Positions 25,186-35,325 of a stretch of DNA of 64,000 nucleotides are shown in pieces; within the stretch, counting starts at the first letter, position 1; every line of letters starts with the position of its first letter. The DNA lies in NCBI RefSeq assembly GCF_006442795.2, contig NZ_CP083956.1, positions 1,364,001-1,428,000 of the forward strand. Reading direction: 5' to 3'. The DNA is from Mesorhizobium sp. B1-1-8 (GTDB lineage Bacteria; Pseudomonadota; Alphaproteobacteria; Rhizobiales; Rhizobiaceae). The notes under the pieces were generated by a model, which did no database searches, was not told where the DNA came from, and was given only the letters and a program-made list of their open reading frames with translations. Made by a program: the position numbers and the translations under genes.

Positions 25186-26154
25186 TCAGTGGGCGCGCCG
25201 CAATTCGAAGCGCTTCAATTTGCGATGCAGTGTTGCCCGGCTGATCCCAAGCGCCTCGGCGGCAGCCGAAATATTGCCCGAGGTTCGAGCCAAGGCTCTC
25301 TGAAGGGCAGCGCGCTCAGCCCGGTCAAGGCTTCCTTCCATGTGTTCGGCACCGCACAACACGTCCATCGCGGGCAGTCTTCTTGCCAGCGATTCCCGTG
25401 AAATGCCCAATGCGACTTGTGCCGATCGCGTCGCTCCGATCACCAGATCGTCGGAGTCGATCGCAATCAATCCGCCGAGCCCGCTATGTGTTTCCGGAAG
25501 GAGGAGGACACGATCACGCTGGAATACCCGGCGAAAGTTCTCCGCTTCGATCCGACGTGCGGCATCCGCGACGGCGATCGAGATCAGGTTTGTAAACGCC
25601 TCGGTCAGATCAGCGCGACAGGACGAAACGTCGAGCGCCGCTGCCAGATTGCCTTCGTGATCGTAGATCGGCGCTGTCGTGCAACTCAGCAAGGTGTTGC
25701 GCGTGTAGAAATGCTGATCGCGATGGATGGTCAACGCCCGCCGCTCGGCAAGACAGGTTCCGATGCCATTGGTGCCTTCGCTCTCCTCGCTCCAGACCGA
25801 GCCCGTCCACAGTCCCCAGTCCTCGAAGGTCCCGTCATCGGAGGCAGCGCCACGGCGATCCACCGGCACCCCATCACGGTCGGCCAGAAGCACGCAGCAG
25901 CCGACTCCGCCCACAGCAAGGTAGAGCCGGTCGAGGCTGGCCTGCGCCGCCATCTGCAACGGCTCAATCCTCTGTCTGGCTCTTCTGAACTCTGCTTCCG
26001 TCAGGCGCTTGGGCGATTTGCGCTCGGCCGGATCGAGCCGGTGCAGATTCGATGACCGATGCCACGAGGCGACCAGTGCTGATTTCGCGGCCGCGTCGGT
26101 ATTGATCGCCGCCTGAACGCAGTCTTCGTGATGGCCGGCTGACTGCCCGCTCAT
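25186..26154 (-). CDS. AcoR-like regulator lacking the AAA+ domain (GAF plus Fis-type HTH)
   Basis: 322 residues. The N-terminal two-thirds resembles AcoR sensor regions (ASWHRSSNLHRLDP, then a GAF-like domain with WSEESEGTNGIGTCLAE and TTAPIYDHEGNLAAALDVS). The last 45 residues are a Fis-type helix-turn-helix (LARTSGNISAAAEALGISRATLHRKL). The sigma-54 AAA+ ATPase expected between them in full AcoR (~630 residues, with GAFTGA) is absent, so it cannot activate sigma-54 polymerase. It is probably the local regulator of the downstream aldehyde dehydrogenase; the inducer is unknown. Confidence 0.85.
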   Translation of the reverse strand: MSGQSAGHHEDCVQAAINTDAAAKSALVASWHRSSNLHRLDPAERKSPKRLTEAEFRRARQRIEPLQMAAQASLDRLYLAVGGVGCCVLLADRDGVPVDRRGAASDDGTFEDWGLWTGSVWSEESEGTNGIGTCLAERRALTIHRDQHFYTRNTLLSCTTAPIYDHEGNLAAALDVSSCRADLTEAFTNLISIAVADAARRIEAENFRRVFQRDRVLLLPETHSGLGGLIAIDSDDLVIGATRSAQVALGISRESLARRLPAMDVLCGAEHMEGSLDRAERAALQRALARTSGNISAAAEALGISRATLHRKLKRFELRRAH

Positions 26155-26573
26155 GCTGTCCTCCCGCTTTTTCGAAACTTCTCCTTGCGTGTTCGGCTAG
26201 CTTTCTTCTCGGAAATGCCCTGCCACGGTGAAGGTGTTTCCCAAGTCGGTCGCCGACCTGTCAATTCGTCGAAGGAACTAGTTGCCCTCCGACAGGTCGG
26301 CGACCGCTCGGGGAAATTCATCGGGGCACGCCATCGGCGGCTAACGCCGTATGTCTACAGGTGATGGGGAGCCATTGATATTGATCCTGCGCAAACCGGC
26401 CATCAAATCGCCGGCTCTGCCGCACACGCTACGCGCCTTCGCGCACTCATCGATGATCCGTTCCGGTCACCAATGCCGAGTTCGGCATTGACTTTCGTGA
26501 TCAACGGAGAACGTTTGCCGTACTGATCCCGCAAAAATAGCACGGCGGCGATTCACCTAAGCCATTGGAAATT
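26155..26573. other. Intergenic region with two inverted repeats, no gene seen
   Basis: I find no credible coding frame in this stretch between the regulator and the tRNA. It contains a long inverted repeat (26237-26316) and a perfect palindromic hairpin (CAATGCCGA-GT-TCGGCATTG, 26471-26490). The base composition is slightly lower in GC than the flanking genes. Confidence 0.6.
26237..26316. repeat. Long inverted repeat with 16-bp perfect core
   Basis: The arm CGGTCGCCGACCTGTC (26247-26262) is matched exactly by GACAGGTCGGCGACCG (26291-26306), with 28 bases between. Imperfect outer arms extend the pairing to TTTCCC (26237) and GGGAAA (26316). It could be a regulatory hairpin or the remnant ends of a small mobile element. 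Confidence 0.7.
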
Positions 26574-26650
26574 TGGTGATCCCGACAGGAATCGAACCTG
26601 TGACCTACAGATTAGGAATCTGCCGCTCTATCCTACTGAGCTACGGGACC
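26574..26650 (-). tRNA. tRNA-Arg (anticodon CCT)
   Basis: Read on the minus strand the 77-base sequence starts GGTCCCG, pairs with CGGGATC, and ends ACCA, so the CCA tail is encoded. D arm GCTCAGT, anticodon arm GCAGA-TTCCTAA-TCTGT giving anticodon CCT, and T arm CAGGTTCGAATCCTG are all present. It decodes AGG. The gene lies between the accessory region and the conserved backbone. Confidence 0.95.
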
Positions 26651-26738
26651 ACGCGGCCTGACACATAGCCGCTTCGGGCCGGTTCGCCAAGGGGTGCGAG
26701 GGCGCCGGCGTGAATTGCCGTCGCCCTTCGCCGCTGCA

Positions 26739-27902
26739 TCAGGCCGCCAGCACCGTCTCGGCCAGTTTCACCCAGTAGCTCATGCCGTGTGGGATGACCT
26801 CGTCGTTGAAGTCATAGGCCGGATGGTGGAGACCGGCGGTGTCGCCATTGCCGATGAAGATGAAGGCGCCGGGGCGGGCTTCGAGCATGTAGGAAAAATC
26901 CTCGCCGCCCATCACCGGCTGGATGGCGCGGTGGACTTGCGCTTCGCCGGCGATGTCGGCCGCGATGTCGCTGGCAAAGACCGTCTCTTCCGGATGGTTG
27001 AAGGTGACCGGATAGTTGGCGTCGTAGTCGACCTCGATTGTCGCGCCGAAGGCGGCAGCGATGCCGGAGCAGATGGCGCGGATGCGCTCTTCCGATTTCT
27101 TGGCTACTTCCTTCTTCAGCGTGCGAACCGTGCCGGCGATCTCGGCGCTTTCGGGAATGACGTTATAGGCGTCGCCGGCGTGAAATTTCGTCACCGACAC
27201 CACCACGGCCTCCACCGGGTCGGTGGTGCGCGAGGCGATCGTCTGCAGCGCGCCGACCAATTGGCTGGCGATGACGATCGGGTCGATCGTGCCGTGCGGC
27301 ATCGCCGCATGGCCGCCGCGGCCCTTGACGGTGATGGTGAATTCGGCGGTGGCCGCCATGATCGGGCCGGGCTTGATGGCGAACTGGCCGACGGGAAGGC
27401 CGGGCATGTTGTGCATGCCGAACACTTTCGCGATGCCGAAGCGATCCATCATGCCGTCCTTGACCATCTCGTTGCCGCCGCCGCCGCCTTCCTCGGCCGG
27501 CTGGAAGATCACCGCCACAGTGCCGGCGAAATTGCGCGTCTCGGTGAGATATTTGGCGGCGCCGAGCAGCATCGCTGTATGGCCGTCATGGCCGCAGGCA
27601 TGCATCTTGCCGGGCACCGTCGATGCCCAGGGCTTGCCGGTGATCTCGCCGATCGGCAGCGCGTCCATGTCGGCGCGCAGCCCGACGGTCGGGCCATCGC
27701 CCTTGCGGCCGCGGATGATGCCGACGACGCCGGTCCTGCCGAGCCCGGTCACCACCTCGTCGCAGCCGAAGGCCTCGAGCTTGTCGGTGACGAAGGCGGC
27801 GGTCTGGAAAACATCGAAATTCAGTTCCGGCGTCTGATGCAGATGGCGTCGCCAGCCGGCGACTTCCTCTTGCATTTCCGCGGCGCGGTTCAGGATTGGC
27901 AT
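26739..27902 (-). CDS. M20-family amidohydrolase (hippurate/N-acyl-amino-acid hydrolase type)
   Basis: 387 residues, typical of M20D peptidases. Features: RRHLHQTPELNFDVFQT, the metal site MHACGHDGHTAML, the catalytic QPAEEGGGGG, the dimerisation-domain GRGGHAAMPH and the last metal ligand in VMGGEDFSYML. It hydrolyses an N-acyl or peptide bond of an amino acid conjugate in the cytoplasm; the substrate cannot be told from sequence. The gene stands alone between the tRNA and dacF, facing away from dacF. Confidence 0.9.
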   Translation of the reverse strand: MPILNRAAEMQEEVAGWRRHLHQTPELNFDVFQTAAFVTDKLEAFGCDEVVTGLGRTGVVGIIRGRKGDGPTVGLRADMDALPIGEITGKPWASTVPGKMHACGHDGHTAMLLGAAKYLTETRNFAGTVAVIFQPAEEGGGGGNEMVKDGMMDRFGIAKVFGMHNMPGLPVGQFAIKPGPIMAATAEFTITVKGRGGHAAMPHGTIDPIVIASQLVGALQTIASRTTDPVEAVVVSVTKFHAGDAYNVIPESAEIAGTVRTLKKEVAKKSEERIRAICSGIAAAFGATIEVDYDANYPVTFNHPEETVFASDIAADIAGEAQVHRAIQPVMGGEDFSYMLEARPGAFIFIGNGDTAGLHHPAYDFNDEVIPHGMSYWVKLAETVLAA

Positions 27903-28118
27903 GATCGGTCCATTTCTTTGTTGGCGCAGGCGGTTCAGATCCGCCGCTCAGCAATTGTGATTGTCTGGCATTTTGCCATTTTGGCGTCACATAGGATAAA
28001 TAGCACCGCAAGAATGCGATCCGGGGTCGAGGGCCGGGCCGCATTTATGCTGGCGTTGGTGTATGAAATCTTACGGAGCCAGCGGCGACCACGGCAAGAG
28101 GCGATTTCGGTAAAGATC

Positions 28119-29297
28119 ATGCGGCAAAGGCATTTCTTCAACCTGTTGCTGGCGGGCGCGCTGGCACTTCCGGTGCTGGCCGGTGCGGCGCGCGCCAATC
28201 CGGTGATGCTGTTCGACCTCAAGAGCGGTAAGGTGCTGGAGCACCAGGATGCCTTCAAGCGCTGGTATCCGGCCTCGCTGAGCAAGCTGATGACCGCCTA
28301 TGTGGCCTTCCGGGCGATTGCCGCCGGCGAGGTGGCGCTTGATTCGCCGATCAAGGTGACCAAGCATTCGGCCGGCGAGCCACCGAGCAAGATGGGCTTC
28401 AAGCCCGGTTCGGTGATGCGGCTCGACAACGCGCTGAAGATGATGCTGGTCAAATCCGCCAACGATATCGCCATGGCGGTCGGCGAGAATATCGGCGGAT
28501 CGCAGGCGGCTTTTGCCGACCGGATGAACGCCGAGGCTGTCCGGCTCGGCATGACCGGAACGCATTACGTCAATCCGAACGGCCTCTATTCGCCCGACCA
28601 GTACACGACCGCGCGCGACCTTGCGGTGCTGGTAGCGGCGCTTCGCACCGACTTCCCGCAATATGCGCCATGGTTTTCGATCGAGGGACTTGCCGTCGGC
28701 AAGAAGGAGATCCCGAACTACAATCTTCTGATCGGCCGCTATCCCGGCGCTGACGGCATGAAGACAGGCTTCGTGTGCTCGTCCGGATTCAACATGGTCG
28801 GTTCGGCAACGCGCAACGGCCGCACGCTGGTGGCCGTGGTGCTCGGCGAGAAATCGGCGGTCAGCCGCGCCGAGGCGGCGGCAAAGCTGCTCGACGAAGG
28901 TTTTGACATGCCGGCCGACAATTCGACGACGCTGGCGGCGCTCAAGCCCTATGGCGACACGCTGTCGCCCAACGATATGCATGACGAGATCTGCAAGAAG
29001 AAGACGAAGAAAGAGCAGTCGGAAGCTCCCCCCGCCGTTGCCGCCAAGAATGCGCCGAAATCTCCCTATCAGGAAAAGCTCGACCACGTGGCGACGCTGG
29101 TGGCGGTCGGGCTCGGCGGCGCCACCGGGCCGGCGCCGAAGGCTTTCGCCGATCAGACCGATCAAAACTATGCCGATGTGCCGCTGCCGATCTGGCGGCC
29201 CGACAGGCCGGCGCCGGCCGGCGCCGCACCGGCTGCGACCGGAACGGCCGCTGCCGCCATGCAGGGCGACCAGCCGGTCAAAGCGGCGAACCAGTAG
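28119..29297 (+). CDS. D-alanyl-D-alanine carboxypeptidase (penicillin-binding protein, DacF/DacC type)
   Basis: 392 residues from the ATG at 28119, which gives a clean signal peptide (MRQRHFFNLLLAGALALPV, cleavage near ARA, about residue 26). The open frame extends far upstream but that part is antisense to the amidohydrolase. Serine-peptidase S11 motifs: PASLSKLMTAY (nucleophile Ser53, Lys56), SAND (about 112) and KTGF (about 217). The last ~90 residues are Ala/Pro-rich and low complexity. It trims the pentapeptide of peptidoglycan in the periplasm. The stop codon is the first part of an intergenic repeat. Confidence 0.92.
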   Translation: MRQRHFFNLLLAGALALPVLAGAARANPVMLFDLKSGKVLEHQDAFKRWYPASLSKLMTAYVAFRAIAAGEVALDSPIKVTKHSAGEPPSKMGFKPGSVMRLDNALKMMLVKSANDIAMAVGENIGGSQAAFADRMNAEAVRLGMTGTHYVNPNGLYSPDQYTTARDLAVLVAALRTDFPQYAPWFSIEGLAVGKKEIPNYNLLIGRYPGADGMKTGFVCSSGFNMVGSATRNGRTLVAVVLGEKSAVSRAEAAAKLLDEGFDMPADNSTTLAALKPYGDTLSPNDMHDEICKKKTKKEQSEAPPAVAAKNAPKSPYQEKLDHVATLVAVGLGGATGPAPKAFADQTDQNYADVPLPIWRPDRPAPAGAAPAATGTAAAAMQGDQPVKAANQ

Positions 29298-29341
29298 CAT
29301 GATCCCGAAAAGTGGAAACCGGTTTTCGGAAAAGATCATGC
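29297..29341. repeat. Rhizobial palindromic intergenic element, copy A
   Basis: A 45-base dyad with ends GCATGATC and GATCATGC and inner arms CCGAAAA / TTTTCGG around AAACCGGTTT. The same element recurs in inverted order at 30812-30857. It begins at the last base of the dacF stop codon. Confidence 0.85.
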
Positions 29342-29352
29342 TCAAGCAAACA

Positions 29353-29396
29353 GCTAGAGCCCATCCTGATAATATCAGGATGGAACAGGCTCTAGC
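29353..29396. repeat. Nested palindromic repeat before the COG0523 GTPase gene
   Basis: Outer arms GCTAGAGC and GGCTCTAGC enclose an inner perfect palindrome (CCATCCTGATA / TATCAGGATGG, 29361-29383). It ends 3 bases before the next start codon, so it lies in the leader of that gene; GCTCTAG ends recur in other repeats of this window. Confidence 0.75.
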
Positions 29397-29399
29397 TCG

Positions 29400-30497
<1,098 letters not shown>

Positions 30498-30505
30498 AGA
30501 GGCTA

Positions 30506-30745
30506 TCAGGCCAACCCGCCGCGCTCGACCAGGAAACGGTGGCCGCCGGAGACAGCGGCCGTCTCGATCAACTGATGGCCGGCATCGGCGCAGAAGGCGG
30601 GAATATCGATCACGGCCAGCGGGTCGGTGGTCTCCAACCAAAGCCGGCTGCCGGGGCGCATCGCAGCCAGCCGCTTGCGGGCTTTGAGCACCGGCAACGG
30701 GCAGTTCAGTCCCTTGAGATCGTAGACAATTGTGCGCTTGGCCAC
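30506..30745 (-). CDS. TusA/SirA-like sulfur-carrier family protein
   Basis: 79 residues with the family signature DLKGLNCPLPVLKARKRL near the N-terminus, in which the Cys-Pro cysteine carries sulfur. A second cysteine (FCADAG) lies in the C-terminal half. Members relay persulfide for tRNA thiolation or other sulfur transfer; which partner applies here cannot be seen. Confidence 0.88.
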   Translation of the reverse strand: MAKRTIVYDLKGLNCPLPVLKARKRLAAMRPGSRLWLETTDPLAVIDIPAFCADAGHQLIETAAVSGGHRFLVERGGLA

Positions 30746-30756
30746 GGTGGAAGCGC

Positions 30757-30799
30757 TTAGACTGTGATGGCGTTTCGTTGAATCGCCATCACAGTCTAA
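30757..30799. repeat. 16-bp perfect inverted repeat upstream of the TusA-like gene
   Basis: TTAGACTGTGATGGCG and CGCCATCACAGTCTAA flank an 11-base loop. It lies between the end of the YkuD gene and the start of the TusA-like gene, next to repeat copy B, and may act as a terminator-like hairpin. Confidence 0.75.
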
Positions 30800-30811
30800 C
30801 TCTTTGTTGGA

Positions 30812-30857
30812 GCATGATCTTTCTCCGAAAACCGGTTCCCACTTTTCGGGATCATGC
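30812..30857. repeat. Rhizobial palindromic intergenic element, copy B
   Basis: Same element as at 29297-29341 (ends GCATGATC / GATCATGC, inner CCGAAAACCGGTT and CACTTTTCGGG), in the opposite orientation. Its flank GCTCTAG supplies the stop codon of the YkuD-type gene. Confidence 0.85.
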
Positions 30858-30858
30858 T

Positions 30859-32160
30859 CTAGCCGCCGAACATGCCGAGCAGCTTCTTCTTCAGCTTCGT
30901 CACCGTGCCTTCGTCAGCAGCGGCCGCCTGCTGTGCTTCCGGCGCCGGCTGAGCGGGTGCCGCCGCTTCGACGCCTGCCGTGACAACCTGCTGCTGAGCA
31001 GCCTGCTTGGCGGCTTCCTTCTCGGCCAGCGCCTGGGCTTTGGCGGCTTGCTTGGCGGCTTTCGCTGCCTCGATCGCCGCAACCCGCTGCTCTTCCGCCT
31101 TGCGCTTGGCTTCCTTCTCCGCGTCGAGCGCCGCCATCTTGCGGCCGAGCGGGGAGTCGATACGACCCATGCGCGCCGTCTCGGTCACCGATCCGTCGTT
31201 ATTGAGCGACGGCGGATCGATCGGCACCCGCTCACCGCGGGCGCGCCGCTTCGACCAGTCGGAAACGAGGCTGGCTTCCTTGATGCCGGCAATCGTCGGC
31301 TTGGGCGCCGGCGTGCTCGACTTGATGGCCGCGTTGAAGGCCGCATCATAGCTTTTCTCGTAGTCGGCATAGGCCGTCTTCAGGGAATCCGGCTGCGTCA
31401 TTGCCGGGCACGGGCCGGTCGGATCGAAGGTCGTGCCCTCGGGCGCCACCTGGTTGAAGACATAGCGCTTCTCGCAGACGTCGACCTTGGGCGGCACCTT
31501 GGTGATCTCGAAATTGTCGTAGCCGACCTTCAGCATCTTCCAGAATTCGTAGTTCGGATCGTTGCGGTAACGCGCCATGTTGGCGGCGGTCATGCGGAAC
31601 GGGAAGGCCTGGATCTGGAATTCGGTCTGGCCGCCCTGGAAGGCGTCGCGGCCGAAGGCGTAGATCTGCTCGATCTGCGCGTCGGTCATCGAATAGCAGC
31701 CGGAAGACGAGCAGGCGCCATGCACCATCAGGTTCTGACCCGTGCGGCCGTTGGCGCGGTCATAGGCATTGGGGAAGCCGATGTTGAAGGACAAATGATA
31801 ATGCGAGCGCGGGTTCATCTGCGCCGGGCGTACCGTGTAGAAACCTTCCGGCGCCTGACGGTCGCCCTCGGTGTATTTGGGCCCGAGCTTGCCCGACCAT
31901 TTGCAGATGTCGTAGCTGGCGACGAGATCGTAGCGGCCGTTGGTCTTCGCCTTCCAGATCTCAAGCTTACCTTCTTCCTTGAAGATGCGCGCCATCACCG
32001 AGGAGGTGCGCACCATGCCCTTCGCCTTCATGTCGGCAAGGATCTTGTCCGGCAGCGGCTTGTTGGCCTCCGGCGCGAAATCCTTCATCGACGAATCGTT
32101 GCAGCCGGCGACGCCTATCGCGGCGATCAGGATTCCGGTGCGGGCAAGCTTGGCAAGCAT
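30859..32160 (-). CDS. L,D-transpeptidase (YkuD) family lipoprotein
   Basis: 433 residues from the ATG at 32160. The N-terminus MLAKLARTGILIAAIGVAGC has a lipobox (VAGC), so it should be a lipoprotein. The YkuD catalytic region shows LMVHGACSSSGCYSM, with the active-site histidine and cysteine. The last ~100 residues are a charged Ala/Lys/Glu-rich coiled coil. It probably crosslinks peptidoglycan or attaches proteins to it (3-3 linkages). The stop is TAG in a repeat flank. Confidence 0.87.
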   Translation of the reverse strand: MLAKLARTGILIAAIGVAGCNDSSMKDFAPEANKPLPDKILADMKAKGMVRTSSVMARIFKEEGKLEIWKAKTNGRYDLVASYDICKWSGKLGPKYTEGDRQAPEGFYTVRPAQMNPRSHYHLSFNIGFPNAYDRANGRTGQNLMVHGACSSSGCYSMTDAQIEQIYAFGRDAFQGGQTEFQIQAFPFRMTAANMARYRNDPNYEFWKMLKVGYDNFEITKVPPKVDVCEKRYVFNQVAPEGTTFDPTGPCPAMTQPDSLKTAYADYEKSYDAAFNAAIKSSTPAPKPTIAGIKEASLVSDWSKRRARGERVPIDPPSLNNDGSVTETARMGRIDSPLGRKMAALDAEKEAKRKAEEQRVAAIEAAKAAKQAAKAQALAEKEAAKQAAQQQVVTAGVEAAAPAQPAPEAQQAAAADEGTVTKLKKKLLGMFGG

Positions 32161-32389
32161 CGATACAGCTATGTCTTTTCTTTCGGGCCAATGGCTTCGG
32201 CGTGGCCGAGCCCGTACGCTGAACACCGACGGACGGTAAGCCCGTTAACCTTGAAAATTCCTTACCGCAAGCCTCGGCCAACCCCTCGCGGCATTTTCCC
32301 AACCCTTGCAGCTATCTGATTGAGCCGAATGCGGCGGCATTTTTGTGGCGGAATCGTGCCCGGCCGCCACTTTGCAACGCAGCGTGGTG

Positions 32390-33340
32390 TTAGAGGCTGC
32401 GGCCCATCGCCAGGTATTTCTCGCGGCGCTGCTCGCGGAAATCGGTATTGGCGCCGGCAAAGTCCTTCATCGTCCTGGCGATGAGATCGCCGGTGGCGGC
32501 GATCACCGTTTCGGGAGCGCGCTGGGCGCCGCCGACCGGCTCGGGGACGATGGCATCGATGATCTTCATCTCGAGAAGATCCTGGGCGGTGATCTTCATG
32601 TTGACCGCCGCGTCCTTCGAGCGCGTGGTGTCGCGCCACAGGATCGACGCCGCGCCCTCCGGCGAGATCACCGAATAGATGGCATGCTCCAGCATATAGA
32701 CGCGGTTGGCGGTGGCGATCGCGATAGCGCCACCCGAGCCGCCTTCGCCGATGACCACCGAAACCGACGGCACCTTGAGCGCCAGACAGGCGGAGGTCGA
32801 GCGCGCAATGGCCTCGGCCTGGCCGCGCTCCTCGGCCTCGACGCCGGGATAGGCGCCGGCGGTGTCGACCAGCGTCAGCAGCGGGATGTTGAAACGGTCG
32901 GCCAGTTCCATCAGCCGCACCGCCTTGCGGTAGCCCTCGGGGCGCACCGAGCCGAAATTGTGCTTGATGCGGCTTGCCGTGTCCGCGCCCTTCTCCTGGC
33001 CGATCACCGCCACCGGTTCGCCGCGGAAGCGGGCGAACCCGCCGACGATCGCCTGGTCGTCGCCGAAATTGCGGTCGCCGGCGAGCGGGGTGAAATCGCT
33101 GAACAGGCCCTTGATGTAGTCGACGCAGTGCGGCCTGTCCGGGTGGCGCGCCACCTGCACCTTCTGCCACGGCGTCAGCGCCTTGTAGAGGTCGCGCAGC
33201 GCGTCGCGCGAACGCTTTTCCAGCCGACTGATCTCTTCCGCGACATCGACCGCCTCGCCGGTTTCGGCAAGCTTCTTCAGCTCCAGGATCTTGAGCTCCA
33301 GATCCTGCACCGGCTTTTCGAAATCGAGGTAATTGTACAT
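32390..33340 (-). CDS. accA: Acetyl-CoA carboxylase carboxyltransferase alpha subunit
   Basis: 316 residues from the ATG at 33340 ([15 protein letters not shown]), the usual length. Visible are the N-terminal [20 protein letters not shown] helix, [15 protein letters not shown] and the crotonase-type core with [11 protein letters not shown] and [12 protein letters not shown]. It transfers the carboxyl group from biotin to acetyl-CoA, with AccD, in fatty acid synthesis. Transcribed after xerD, 100 bases away. Confidence 0.96.
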   Translation of the reverse strand: MYNYLDFEKPVQDLELKILELKKLAETGEAVDVAEEISRLEKRSRDALRDLYKALTPWQKVQVARHPDRPHCVDYIKGLFSDFTPLAGDRNFGDDQAIVGGFARFRGEPVAVIGQEKGADTASRIKHNFGSVRPEGYRKAVRLMELADRFNIPLLTLVDTAGAYPGVEAEERGQAEAIARSTSACLALKVPSVSVVIGEGGSGGAIAIATANRVYMLEHAIYSVISPEGAASILWRDTTRSKDAAVNMKITAQDLLEMKIIDAIVPEPVGGAQRAPETVIAATGDLIARTMKDFAGANTDFREQRREKYLAMGRSL

Positions 33341-33440
33341 GCTTGGGCGGACCGATCCGTCGGAAGGCAATGGCGGGCGGAACCTTAAGAAATGCTGGCT
33401 CCGGGCGGTGGAACGTCGCCCTCACATAGCGATATGAGGC

Positions 33441-34355
33441 CTAGTCGGCAAGCGGATGATGATCGTTGACGAGCCGCACCAGCCGCTCCTCCAGCACATG
33501 CGTGTAGATCTGCGTGGTCGAGATATCGGCATGGCCGAGCAACTGCTGCACTGCCCTGAGATCGGCGCCGTTCTGCAGCAGATGGCTGGCAAAGGCATGG
33601 CGCAGCACATGCGGCGAGATCTTGGCGGCGGCGATGCCGGCGCGGGCGGCGAGCCCCTTGAGGTCGCGCGCAAAGACCTGCCGGGAAAGGTGGCCGCTGT
33701 CGGAGGCGGCCGGAAACAGGAACGGGCTGTCGGCAAAGGCGGGCACCGCGGCCCTGGCGGCGAGCCAGGCGCGCATGGCGGCGCGCGCCTTGGCCGACAG
33801 CGGCACCATGCGCTCCTTGTTTCCCTTGCCGCGCACCATGAAGAAACGGTCGTCGCGCAGCGCCACCGTCACCGGCAGGCCTACCAGCTCCGAAACGCGC
33901 AAACCCGTGGCATAGAGCACCTCGACCAGCGCATGCAGCCGTTGCGCCGCCAGCGCATCGCCGTCCGGTCCGCCACCGCCCGCCTCCTGCGCGGCGCGGT
34001 CGAGCAGCCGGCCGGTCTCGGCCTCGCTCATCGTCTTCGGCAGCGGCCGGCCCTTCCTGGGACTGTCCAGCGTGCCGGTCGGATCGTCGCCGCGCAGGCC
34101 CTCGGCGTAGAGGAACTTGAAGAATTGCCGGATCGCCGACAGTTTGCGCGCCTGCGAGGCCGGCGCGAAGCCACGCGCGGCGATGTCGTCGAGATAGGCG
34201 CGGATGTCGGCCGCACCGGCAGCCGCCAGCCCGCCGCCGATGGCGTTCGAAGCGTCCTCTAGATCGCGGCGGTAGGAGGAAAGCGTGTTTTCGGCTGCAC
34301 CGCGCTCGGCGCTCATCATCTCCAGGAAGGCTTCGATGCGGGCCGCGCTGTTCAT
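33441..34355 (-). CDS. xerD: Site-specific tyrosine recombinase XerD
   Basis: 304 residues. SAM-like N-terminal domain ([15 protein letters not shown]) and a catalytic domain with Arg in ATGLRVSEL, Lys in [31 protein letters not shown] with the nucleophilic tyrosine. It resolves chromosome dimers at dif with XerC. Its position beside accA and aroK is the usual one in Rhizobiales, so it is a housekeeping recombinase, not an integrase. Confidence 0.94.
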   Translation of the reverse strand: MNSAARIEAFLEMMSAERGAAENTLSSYRRDLEDASNAIGGGLAAAGAADIRAYLDDIAARGFAPASQARKLSAIRQFFKFLYAEGLRGDDPTGTLDSPRKGRPLPKTMSEAETGRLLDRAAQEAGGGGPDGDALAAQRLHALVEVLYATGLRVSELVGLPVTVALRDDRFFMVRGKGNKERMVPLSAKARAAMRAWLAARAAVPAFADSPFLFPAASDSGHLSRQVFARDLKGLAARAGIAAAKISPHVLRHAFASHLLQNGADLRAVQQLLGHADISTTQIYTHVLEERLVRLVNDHHPLAD

Positions 34356-34365
34356 TCAGGTCGGA

Positions 34366-34518
34366 TCAGTTCTTCTTCGGATTGAGCTTTTCCGCCGGAA
34401 TACGGACGCTCATTTCCGCCTTTTTCGGCTCCACGAATATCGCCAGCGCGAACATCGTGCCGTAGGCAATGCCTGCAAGAACCGCCAGCGTCACGACAAA
34501 CCGAAACAATGTCGGCAT
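34366..34518 (-). CDS. Small single-helix membrane protein (50 aa) between xerD and aroK
   Basis: The ATG at 34518 opens a 50-codon frame ending in TGA at 34366-34368, 10 bases before xerD. The product MPTLFRFVVTLAVLAGIAYG... has one helix (about 5-30) and a lysine-rich tail (FVEPKKAEM, EKLNPKKN). It shares an operon layout with xerD and is divergent from aroK. I recall similar small proteins in this spot in other rhizobia; function unknown. Confidence 0.65.
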   Translation of the reverse strand: MPTLFRFVVTLAVLAGIAYGTMFALAIFVEPKKAEMSVRIPAEKLNPKKN

Positions 34519-34713
34519 TCAATTCTTGCCCGTTTTCTTGTTCTGCGATTCCAAGCCCTGTGCCCTTATGGGACGCCAATCCGGGCAATTCAAGGACGAA
34601 GGATTTTGTTCGACCGAGGTTCAGGCGTGGACGACCGCGCGACGGGCGGCTTTCCGGGCCGTGCTTGACGCAAACAGGCTTTTGATGTCGATACGGCGCA
34701 AAGAGGGTTTCGC

Positions 34714-35325
34714 ATGAACGCGCTACCAGCAAATCCGCCGGACGAAGGCCGTGTCGCGCTGCTCGAGCAGCTCGGCAGCCGGTCGGTTGTCTTTGTCGGC
34801 CTGATGGGGGCGGGCAAGACGGCGATCGGCCGCAAGGTGGCGACGATGCTTTCGCTGCCCTTCATCGACAGCGACCAGGAGATCGAGAGCGTTTCGCGCA
34901 TGACCGTGCCTGAACTGTTCGAACGTTATGGCGAGGCCGAATTCCGCGCACTGGAGCAGCGGGTGATCCTGCGCCTCCTGGAAAGCGGCCCGCAGGTCCT
35001 GTCGACCGGCGGCGGCGCCTTCATGAACCCGCAGACGCGCGAGGCGATCGCCAGCCATGGCGTATCGGTCTGGCTGAAGGCCGATCTCGATCTCTTGATG
35101 GAGCGGGTCGCCAAAAAGCAGAACCGTCCGCTGCTGAAAAACCCCGACCCGCGCGGTGTGCTGGAGCGGCTGATGGAGGAGCGTCACCCGATCTATGCCA
35201 CCGCCGACATGACGGTCGCGACCCGCGACGACCGCAAGGAGGTCATTGCCGGCGAGGTCATCGCGGCGCTTTGCGCGCATCTCGGTGTCGCCGCGATCAC
35301 TGCCAGCGACGAGGTGCACCCGTGA
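34714..35325 (+). CDS. aroK: Shikimate kinase
   Basis: 203 residues. Walker [12 protein letters not shown] (about 29-39), shikimate-binding DSDQEIE and [15 protein letters not shown], and the lid KKQNRPLL. It phosphorylates shikimate in the aromatic pathway. Its last four bases (GTGA) contain the aroB start, so the two are translationally coupled. Confidence 0.96.
   Translation: MNALPANPPDEGRVALLEQLGSRSVVFVGLMGAGKTAIGRKVATMLSLPFIDSDQEIESVSRMTVPELFERYGEAEFRALEQRVILRLLESGPQVLSTGGGAFMNPQTREAIASHGVSVWLKADLDLLMERVAKKQNRPLLKNPDPRGVLERLMEERHPIYATADMTVATRDDRKEVIAGEVIAALCAHLGVAAITASDEVHP

Noticed and set aside
26694..28118. The open frame of the D-Ala-D-Ala carboxypeptidase extends about 475 codons upstream on the plus strand
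   Set aside because: That stretch lies opposite the M20 amidohydrolase, which has all its catalytic motifs. The signal peptide places the real start at 28119.
33441..34355. Tyrosine recombinase as a sign of an integrated element
   Set aside because: Sequence, length and the accA/aroK context fit housekeeping XerD; no attachment-site repeats or phage genes are near.
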